Shown: in pieces, positions 55,527 to 64,000 of the stretch
Layout: each line of letters opens with the position of its first letter
Position numbering within the stretch: the first letter of the stretch is position 1
Source: Vitis vinifera
Taxonomy: Eukaryota; Streptophyta; Magnoliopsida; Vitales; Vitaceae
Length of the DNA: 64,000 nucleotides
Assembly: GCF_030704535.1 (NCBI RefSeq)
Contig: NC_081810.1
Location: 23,350,501 to 23,414,500, forward strand
Direction of reading: 5' to 3'
The notes under the pieces: generated by a model
What the model was told of the DNA's origin: nothing
Seen by the model: only the letters and a program-made list of their open reading frames with translations
The model's database searches: none
Translations under genes and position numbers: made by a program

Positions 55527-57698
55527 TTATTTTTTAGGTTTTTCTTATTAATCAACCATCCCCTTATTAGACGTCTCAAAATCAATATACTTTAAAAACC
55601 AAGTTATTTTCAGAAAAAAATAAAATAATGGTTATCTTTTATTCCTTTTTTGAGAAAATGACCCATGGAGTTGTTTCAAGAGAATGCTCTTTCACCTAGG
55701 CACATTGAAAAAGTCATGTGATTGTAGAATCTTAAAGGTAGAAACATCTGTTTTACCTATTGGATCGATCCACGATCTTAGAGGATGGTAAAAATTGAAA
55801 ATAATGATGCTAGATTTCTTAGCACTTTTACAAAGTATCATTATTTAGATTATAATATGAGGTGAGATTCTACGATACTTACTAGAAATGTCATTATTTA
55901 GTATATTATTTTTCAATCTACGGTGCTTATTAGAAACGTCATCATTTAATAAGTACTAATATTTAGTTATTAGTTTCTCTATACGATTGTTTTTCTAACA
56001 TTGAGTACCATGGGTTTTTCCAATATATAAACATATATCTAAAACACAAAATACTTTTTCTCGTCTTTTCTTGAGAGCCAAACTCACCCAATCGAAAATT
56101 TGTAGTGAAATATTATTTAAAGCTTTATGAAACTTAATTGTTCTTGCAATTCTACCTGTTCTTTGGAAATTCTTTCCACATGCAAACACGTGTTTGTAAC
56201 AAAATTTAATTTCTTTCCCCCCCTCCCTTTTTTTTTCTTTTCTTTTTTCTTCTCGGCTATGTCTATTCTCATTCATATTCATTGACCACTGTAAATCCTC
56301 AGCAGTAGTACTGGTGCTAATCAATGGCGCCGGAATCGGAATCAACTAAGGCCGGACCACCGACAACCTCCCACCACCTTCGATGGTTGCCGTTATCCTG
56401 AAATGACTGAACCTCAACAAAGTAAAATAATATGGAATTCAGCATTGGAGTGACAAGCCATCACTCGTCCCATCAAAACCCATGCATGGATTCAAATAGT
56501 CCTGCACGTGTAAAAGCACTTACTAAACTCCAAAAGTCACTTTTCACCTCTTACAAGCCAATCCAAATCAAGGAGGCCTTAACTTATTTTTGCACAATTA
56601 ACACATTGTCTCCTGTCCGACACGTAGAAAAGGACTTAAAATCAACACATTTTGGTTTACGTCAACACTATCAAAAAAAAAAAGCAACAAAATCATTGAA
56701 AAACATTCTTGCTAGAAAGAATGATCTTTTGTAGCTAACTCAATTCAATCTTAAATTTAAAACATCAAGTTGTTGATCATTTCGTCACTATCCCTTCTTG
56801 TCGGCTTTCCTCTCCCTTTTTATTATTGCCCTTGAGGCATGTTGAATATCCCGGGATTGATATGAAAATTTATGGAAACCTAGTTCAAACTTAAAAGTAT
56901 GTGAATGGAAAATGAAAGAAGACTAGTCAATTATAAAAGCAAATTGGGATTCATACACTTTGCCACCAAAAATCTTGACTTATGGCATTCAAGAGTAAGA
57001 GAAAGAGACATCAATCCGAATTAGGGTTGATTTTGACCCGCAATTGAAGTTAGGCATTCAACCATATATTGAATCTTCAATTTCACTTGTGCCTATACAT
57101 TGTTGGGGGGGGGGGGGGGGGGGGGGTGGTGGTGGGGTATTTGTCTCAATCACCATATCTAATATGATTGCTTTAAGATGTAAATGATTGGGACCCATTC
57201 TAGTACTATTGTATTCTTTCTCTCTCTTTCTCTCTATATAACAGATATAAAAGGAGATTTATTTTTCATAAAATAAATTATAAAAATTTATAATATTTAT
57301 TTATTTATTTATAAATGAAATTATTTTTAATATAATTACAAAATTAAAAAATTAAAATAATAAATAAGAAATAAATAAATGAGGTGTGATAAATTCTCAT
57401 AGTCAGCTTAAAGTCATTTGTTTTGAACCTTCTCTCTTACTATCCCAAGTCATAGCTATTCATTAAACTTGACTTGCTTAACACAAATACCCTATTTGCA
57501 AGTCTTGATTCCTTAAAAAAAAAAGAGAAAAAAATATATATGAAAAAAAAAAAAGGAAAAGTGGGTTTTCACTCACCAATTGGAAAAAATATAGAAGGTT
57601 GAAACCGATTTTTATAAATTAGTTTTATCTTCATCAATTTAAAAATATTTTAAAATAAATATATATTTTTTATAAGTTAAATAATTATTTCTTCAAGG
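55527..57698. other. Intergenic DNA with a GC-richer patch and a G22 tract
   Basis: A short ORF at 56323-56400 (25 codons, MAPESESTKAGPPTTSHHLR...) lies in a GC-rich patch and could be an exon remnant. An unrecognised 116-codon frame runs opposite it (55995-56345, minus), and an unrecognised 100-codon frame lies at 56432-56734. I do not call any of these genes. A run of 22 G at 57105-57126 is followed by (GGT)n-like sequence, then a CT tract at 57216-57235. Confidence 0.45.
57105..57126 (+). repeat. Poly-G tract of 22 bases
   Basis: Twenty-two consecutive G residues precede TGGTGGTGGGG. Such a run can form G-quadruplexes and is prone to length error in sequencing, so the exact length is uncertain. 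Confidence 0.85.
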
Positions 57699-58397
57699 AA
57701 AAATTGAGATTTGATTCACTAATATGAAAATATATGGAAAAAATAATTTTCAAAATTTTAAATTAATATTATTTTTATTTATTTAAAAATAATTTGAAAT
57801 ACATATAATTTTTAATGAGTTATTCAATTATTCCCAAAAATACTCATTTACTTGTCATGTCATTTAAATCAATTGACAACTAAACTTCTCCATTTAAATA
57901 TTTTCCTTCTTTTTAATATTTTATTATTATTATTTTATTTGAAAATTTTCTTTTTCTAGAAACAAACACATAGTAGGATTCTTATTTTAATTTCCAAAAA
58001 ATTTAGGAAATATTATGCAAAAAAATTCTATTTAATCATAATTACCATTTCAAATAGTAATAAGGTTGTTTATTAAATAATAAATAATAAATAATAAATT
58101 TAGTAATATATAATTATTTTAATTATGATTAGTTTATTTAATATAAAATAATTATTTATTTATTTATTTTTATACTATATCTCAAAGTATAACCATATTA
58201 TAAAACATTTTATATCCAAAAAATACTTACAACAAATTTTATTCTCTATTATATTAAAAAAATTATTAATATTATATAATAAATATAAATTTATTATTGA
58301 TTTATTTATTATCAAGAATATGAATTTAACTAGAATAAACTTTTTTTTTCAAATTCTTACTTTATAATGTTTCTAGAGAAAAAAAAATCTCAAATAA

Positions 58398-58430
<33 letters not shown>

Positions 58431-58457
58431 TAATAATAATAAATAATAATAATAATA

Positions 58458-58491
<34 letters not shown>

Positions 58492-58706
58492 CTAAAAGGA
58501 ATGAAAACATCTACATGGAGGAGTCTAGTTGTTAATTGATTTGAATGACATGGGAAGTAAATGAGTATTTTTGGGAATAATTGGATGATTCATTAAAAAA
58601 TACATATATTTCAATTATTTTTAAATAAATAAGGATGATACTAATTTAAAATTTTTGAAGTTCTTTTTTCCATATATTTTCATATTAGTGAATCAAATCC
58701 AACTTT
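57699..58706. mobile_element. Foldback-type inverted repeat element of about 1 kb
   Basis: The left arm (57699-57968) and right arm (58366-58706) are imperfect reverse complements. TTTGATTCACTAATATGAAA pairs with TTTCATATTAGTGAATCAAA, the AATACTCATTTACTT segment with AAGTAAATGAGTATT, and TTTCTAGAAACA with TGTTTCTAGAGAAA. The right arm is lengthened by an (AAT)n expansion at 58398-58490. The 0.4 kb spacer is AT-rich and noncoding. This is the form of a foldback element or long-TIR MITE. A clear target duplication was not found. Confidence 0.7.
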
Positions 58707-60369
58707 TCACTATATACATTCTCTTGTTGAAAAGGAAATAAATCTTTCAATAAAAGTCGAAAGAAAATTGAAAAAAAAAAATAGTCTCTTGTTGGCGATT
58801 TTTTTTAATGAACCAAACAAGCAACTAAAAATCAAGGAACAAAATTTTTTAAATTAAACAAATCAAATCTTAGATTTCAAATTTAATTTCCTAATTTTAC
58901 TTATAAATAATGATGACTTCCTTCAATAAGAACTTTGGATCGATAAAAATGACTCCTCACGAAAAGATAATCTTTACAAAGAAGAAAATGTTTTACAAAA
59001 TCTCTCCACAAATATGAGAAATCGTAAATATCCCTACAAGTCCAAGAAATCATAAAAGTACTACACATGTACTCTTCATCTTTTGACAGAGTCATTTGGA
59101 AATAAGTCATTTTAGGCATTCGATTGACTTTCAAAACAAAGAAAACATCTTCATTGCCTACACACATAATCTTCGTCACTCAGAAAGTTCATTCGGGAAT
59201 TATTCACTTATAACCTTTAATTGATCTTCAGAATCAAGAAAACACTTTCATTGTTTGCTTTCAAATAGTGATCAAAGTGAAAGAATTAGAGAGAAATATT
59301 CTTTTGTAAAAAAGTATTACCACAAAAAATTTATCCCTACAATTATTAATTTTATTAAAATTTTATTTTGCATATATAATTTTCTATAGTTTTACTTATC
59401 TTATAGGAATTCACGAAAATTTGTTGGTACAACAACAAATTGATGGTACATTTTCAATTCCTATGAAAAAATGGTATTTTTCAATACCTACAAATATATA
59501 TATATATATTTGGTTCCACAGTAAGACTATATTTTTTTTTTAAATGTCACTCATTTCCTAAAAATATTATTTTTAATCATTAATTTCTTATCAAGAATGT
59601 TTTTTTTCCTCTTTCTCCAACTTCAAATTTGTTTTTTTTTTTTTTTATAAATTTTAAAATGAAAAATAATCCAACCATCTTTGATCTATTCTTTCTACAC
59701 CACCAACAATCAAATAAGCTTTTCTTTTCTTTTCACCTTCTTTTTTTTTTTTTTTTTTTTGATTTGATAGCTCCATCTTCTAAAAGAAGAGGGCCATGTT
59801 CTCATAATGCTTGACCCAATTTAATTAAGCATAGTTTTATATTGTGTTTGCTTAAGATTCAATAAAATAATCGTAATGATATTAAATTATAATCTATTTA
59901 CATTAGTTCAACTGTATAATCATCTTAGTTGTTAATTTCATCTTTATAATTATGGTTGTTATTAGTATAAAAAGAATTAATAGTAATGATGAACAAGGTC
60001 AATGACACCAAAGATTAAGCCCACTACCAATTTCCTAACTTAACTTTTTCTCTCCTATCCCCTACCTTTAATATTATTTTTCAAACTTTAGTTATCATTT
60101 GAGCCAAGAAAGATTCCAATAGTTAACTTGTATATTCAATTTTCTAAAGAGAGGAGATCCAAGTTCTAATGAACCTCTTTGAATGTCTTGATCACCCTTC
60201 ATTATTAAAGAATTGATGCTATTTTATTTTCTTTATAAAAAAAAATCTTGATTTTCAAAGATATAATTAAAATAATGAAGGAAGAATTAACCATAAATTC
60301 TCAACAATATTTTCACTTTTCTACTTTATATTATTTTATCTTTTTACTTGTGAGTTGCTTTTTGATACC

Positions 60370-60410
<41 letters not shown>

Positions 60411-60689
60411 TCAAAGTACAAATTGTTACATAGTTAAGAAGGCCTCATTACTTCATACCTTATGAATAATTATGTCCCACTTCTTTGTATTCATATCTCA
60501 TTTATTTGTACTTTGATTTTATTTTTGTTATTTGAATCACATTTCTTTATATTTTCATTCAATAGTCTAGATTTATCATACGCTTCAATAATCTAGATTT
60601 TGAGTTTAATGTAAAATTGATTTGATATCATAGAATTTGCCTTTATGTGAAGGTTAGATATATCATTAGGAATTTGAGGTGAAGTATAT
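58707..60689. other. AT-rich intergenic DNA with simple repeats
   Basis: No gene is supported. Simple repeats include (AT)n at 59498-59509, T runs at 59631-59646 and 59741-59760, and (AT)n at 60373-60408. Short ORFs here are products of these repeats. Confidence 0.5.
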
Positions 60690-61918
60690 TCAGACATGTT
60701 TCTCTCAGGAGATTGATGTCATAAAAGACAAATTAAAATTTATGTATAAAAATCTTGTTTTAGATGTAGTTGAATTACTTGAAAAGTCTAAATCAATTGA
60801 TTGTAAATGACTTTTCAAAACCAAAAGAGGCTTCAAAGGAAAGATAGAAAATCATAAGGTTAGACTTGTTATAAAAAGATTTGCTAAAAAAATAAAAATA
60901 AAATTGACTATCAGAAAACATTCTCTCATGTATCTCAAAAAAGACTCCTATATAATCCCCATGACATTAGTAAGTTATTTTAATTTAGAGTTACATTAAA
61001 TGGATGTAAAAATAATTTGTTTGAATAAGAATCTCAAATATATATATATATATATATATATCAATTTAAAGGTTTTGAAGAAAATGAAAAAGTTAAGGGA
61101 AATCTAGGATGCAAATTAAAGAAGTCCATAAATGAGTTAAAACAAACTTCCTAATAACGATATTCATAGTCAACTACTTCATTACATTTTTTGGATTTAA
61201 TCAGTATATGTATCTAAAGGTCAGTGGGAGCAAGTTCACATTCTTACTGTTTTATGTGGATGATGTTTTGCTTTCTAGTAATGATACAAATTTGCTTTAG
61301 GAAACTAAAGATTTTCTTTTTGAAAACTTTAATATGAAGGACTTAGGTTAAGTATCTATGATTAGAATTAAAACCTTTCATGAAATATATAAGATGCAAA
61401 ATTGCCTAATTGAAGCAATGCCCATATTTTTAAAATAGAAAAATTCAATTTTGATCAATGTTCAAAAAATAAAGTCAAGAAGAGCAAAATGAAAAAGATT
61501 TAATATGCTTATGTTGTTTGAATAAGCTTCATGTACACTTAAACTTACAATCACACTGATATTAGTTTTGTAGTTGAAATGTTGGAAAAAAATTGAAGTA
61601 ATTTAGGATGGGATGATTAGGTTACTACTAAAAGAAGTAATGTGATATCTATAAATAACTATTGAAAAACTTGTAGCAATCAAATATCTAGATTATTCAT
61701 ATTATGTTGGATGCCTTGATAGTAGGAAATCAACATTTGAATATATTTTTCTATTTATTGATAAAAATTATTGAAAGAATTGTATACCCTATAAAACCAA
61801 TAGATAATATTTTTTTTATGTATTTCATGGGTACAAATTATATATGTCATAATTGATGATTTTTGTCTAGATTATACTTTATAAAAATCATCTTGATAAT
61901 AAGTATTGTTAACAATGA
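60690..61918 (+). pseudogene. Heavily degraded Copia reverse transcriptase/RNase H
   Basis: Many stops and frameshifts interrupt recognisable blocks in the correct order. A segment at 60780-60900 recalls the start of reverse transcriptase, FYVDDVLLSSND at about 61250 is the catalytic box, FNMKDLG follows at about 61330, and the RNase H motif CLDSRKSTFEYIF lies at about 61708. An (AT)n tract lies at 61038-61061. The order is the same as at 3.0-4.7 kb but the copy is much more decayed. A solo LTR is inserted immediately after. Confidence 0.75.
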
Positions 61919-61923
61919 GATAT

Positions 61924-62729
61924 TGTTGTCGCCTCGCGTATCAGGTGGTCCAAGCTGCTGCTAGATGGATGAACACGCGATTCTCAACACACAAAGGGTT
62001 CTTGATTCAGTGGTCGCTCCTGCAAAAAGGCATCCGGACAGGATGTCCGAACGCACCCTCCGATGGTTTTGTTAGCCATGGTGAGAAAGAGGAATATAAA
62101 TCAGTTGGCCTTTTACTAGGTATCAAGAGGTTACCAGGAGAGCCCTCTCTTCTTCGTGCGAAGGCATATATATACAGCTTCAGGGGTACTGTTCCTCTCA
62201 TTAATGGTGAGGAGATATTTTATGTTGTGATGATGACAATAGGTGTCAGTAGGAGTATTATCACCCTACGAACGACTGTCAGAAACCATGGTAGGTGATG
62301 CGGCTGTCAGAGGTCGTGGGAAGGTGATCATGTAGAATGATCGTGGGAAGTGACTTGCTATCACTTCATCTTGTCTTCTCACTCTGTAGGTGACAAGATG
62401 TGGGCCATGGCTGCTTGTTGTGATTGCGTGTAAGACTCGCTTTACTTTAACTGACCATCCAGACGATTTATATCCGGATGGCTCGTGCTGATTATCCGGA
62501 TGTGTTGTGGAGACTATCCGGATGTCTACGCCCTGCCAACGTCGTTTGCTCTTCCTTGGATAGGAGAAGTTGAAACGTCGTTTGCTTTTCCTCGAGGCGG
62601 TCCGGATAAGATAACTGCATCATGCATATCCTTAGGGGAATCCGGATGATGATGGTCCGACTGATAACACGTGCCATGCGTCACCATGAGCTGTGTGTCA
62701 CGTGTTCCCCAAGGGGAGGGGTCCCTACA
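61924..62729. repeat. GC-rich solo LTR, TSD GATAT
   Basis: The 806 bp unit begins TGTTGTCGCC and ends GTCCCTACA, and is flanked by GATAT on both sides (61919-61923 and 62730-62734). It is much richer in GC than its surroundings and contains repeated ATCCGGAT/TCCGGATG motifs between 62450 and 62660. Its 130-codon open frame at 61906-62298 starts outside the LTR and is not a gene. No internal region is present, so it is a solo LTR left by recombination. Its family is unrelated to the other LTRs in this window. Confidence 0.85.
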
Positions 62730-62734
62730 GATAT

Positions 62735-64000
62735 GATTTCTAATTTTATCATAATCTTTTAAAAAAAATGTTCATAATTTATAAACTTTTCATGGGCAAC
62801 ATGTTTATTAAAAGTTGTCATGAGTTGTACTACTTATATACCATAGATTGATAAGTTTTAATCACTTGAATGGAAACTCTTATAAGTAAACTTCTTGAGT
62901 GATTATAAGGTGATGATCTAGACTACTATAGACAACTTTTAAACATCTAGATGTTATATTAAAATTTGTTCTGTTTAATGTTACATAAAGCCCTTTGATT
63001 TAAAGATGTTAGTAAGTTTTATATTAGACTTTGTATAACTTTGATATTGTCGTCGGTTGCTGTCTAATGACATGTTATACACAAACATGTTAGATTTTAT
63101 AAATGATATATGAAAATTGGTGGATATCTAATAAATGATCTATTAATTTTATAGTAGAAGAGAATATTCAAGATTATGTTACCTATAAATTTGATTGAAA
63201 TACTAATAGGTCGGTTTAAAAAGAATATTTAACAAGTGTATATAGTTGTAAAGTATATTGTATATTTTGAATTTCTAAATTATTATTATTTTTTTAAAAG
63301 TCCAATTATAAAATGTAACATGCTTGAAAGTTTGGGTAATGATAATTATTTTAGTCTGGCCTAATAAACTTGTAAAGGAATATATGTGTCTTATTCTTTG
63401 CATGAAATTGTTTATAATTGACAATTCTATTTTAAATAAACTTACTAAAGATGTAAGGATCTTACAAAGGTCTCATGCCATATGTTCTATTTTGCCTTAT
63501 TAAGAAGAGACAATTAACTTTGAAATATCAAGAGTTTATGATATAAAAATAAGTTAATTAATCATAGACATTTACTTTATAAGTTTAAATATTGCAAATA
63601 TACAAAAAAATTGTAAAGTTACAAAATGTTGTAAATTTATCATGAATTAGTGAAGGTTACAAAGAAAGTTATAACACCAATGAATTATGAGGGTACAAAA
63701 ATTATAAATTTACAAATAAATTATCAAGTTATAAAAGTTGTAAATTTAAACAAAAGTTTAATCAACAATGAATTGTAAACTTATAAAGGTTCTAAATTCA
63801 TAAATAAATTGTAATACAATGAGTCTAAAAGTCACCCATAAATGAAGTCACAAAAAGTTAATGAAATATCATGGTTATTGTTATGCTTATAAGTAGATAA
63901 CTTTTGGAAGATATGCATAGGGCATGTTTGGTAATTTCTTTATGATGTTTAGTAGAACAAAATGTTGTTTGAGAACTTGAAATGTTTTTAACCTATTTTT
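62735..64000. other. AT-rich DNA, possibly the rest of the degraded Copia element
   Basis: No ORF or domain is recognisable. The stretch 63600-63830 is built from imperfect repeats of ATTGTAAA/TTATAAA/TTACAAA motifs. The segment after the solo LTR probably continues the Copia relic but the match cannot be read with confidence. Confidence 0.35.

Noticed and set aside
61906-62298. 130-codon ORF in the GC-rich solo LTR
   Set aside because: It starts outside the LTR and crosses the target duplication. The open frame reflects GC-rich LTR sequence, not a gene.
1-64000. CRISPR arrays, bacterial operons, organelle DNA insertions and viral genomes
   Set aside because: Nothing of this kind is visible. 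The repeats are plant transposons and simple repeats, and no stretch reads as chloroplast or mitochondrial DNA.

Overview
This is AT-rich nuclear DNA of a dicot plant. The split genes with GT-AG introns, the nuclear tRNA genes, the plant-type promoter elements (telo-box, site II motifs) and the dense layering of LTR retrotransposons and MITEs point to a flowering plant. The repeat families resemble those of grapevine (Vitis), which is my best guess but is an inference. No new multi-gene system is visible. The window is four ordinary protein genes in a sea of transposable elements.

Layout. 1-5.6 kb: the 3' part of an old, broken Ty1/Copia element with its right LTR. 5.7-8.8 kb: two decayed fragments of one F-box/LRR gene family in opposite orientation, with a MITE, a weak small-RNA-gene candidate and AT-rich filler between them. 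9.0-14.5 kb: a complete seven-exon TMN5-like gene (transmembrane-9/EMP70 family, 592 codons). 16.2-16.6 kb: a single-exon gene for a small protein resembling BIC (blue-light inhibitor of cryptochromes). 17.6-19.4 kb: an LTR relic, a MITE and a tRNA-Glu pseudogene. 20.0-23.9 kb: a complete five-exon gene for ribosomal protein uL1/RPL10a (216 aa) with a GC-AG intron and a classic ribosomal-protein promoter. 24.4-29.5 kb: a duplicated segment that carries two identical tRNA-Asp(GUC) genes. 29.8-41.7 kb: nested retrotransposons. A 5'-truncated, pol-less Copia copy is interrupted in its gag by a young non-autonomous Gypsy-type element on the minus strand (near-identical 1.8 kb LTRs, 5 bp target duplication), and its own LTR is interrupted by a solo LTR of a related family. 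43.4-43.8 kb: three 150 bp tandem repeats. 44.7-48.7 kb: a root-type ferredoxin gene with a 3.4 kb intron in its 5' leader. 49-64 kb: mostly AT-rich repeat debris, including an inverted relic of the Copia family, a tRNA-Leu pseudogene, a G22 tract, a 1 kb foldback element, a degraded Copia pol and a GC-rich solo LTR inserted in it.

The host genes are not functionally linked: one is a Golgi membrane protein, one a probable light-signalling regulator, one a ribosomal protein and one a plastid electron carrier. The mobile elements do interact: the minus-strand Gypsy element carries an 18-base primer-binding site exactly complementary to the 3' end of the tRNA-Asp encoded twice a few kilobases away. 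Exon limits were set by hand from splice consensus, reading phase and family similarity; no alignment or expression data were available.
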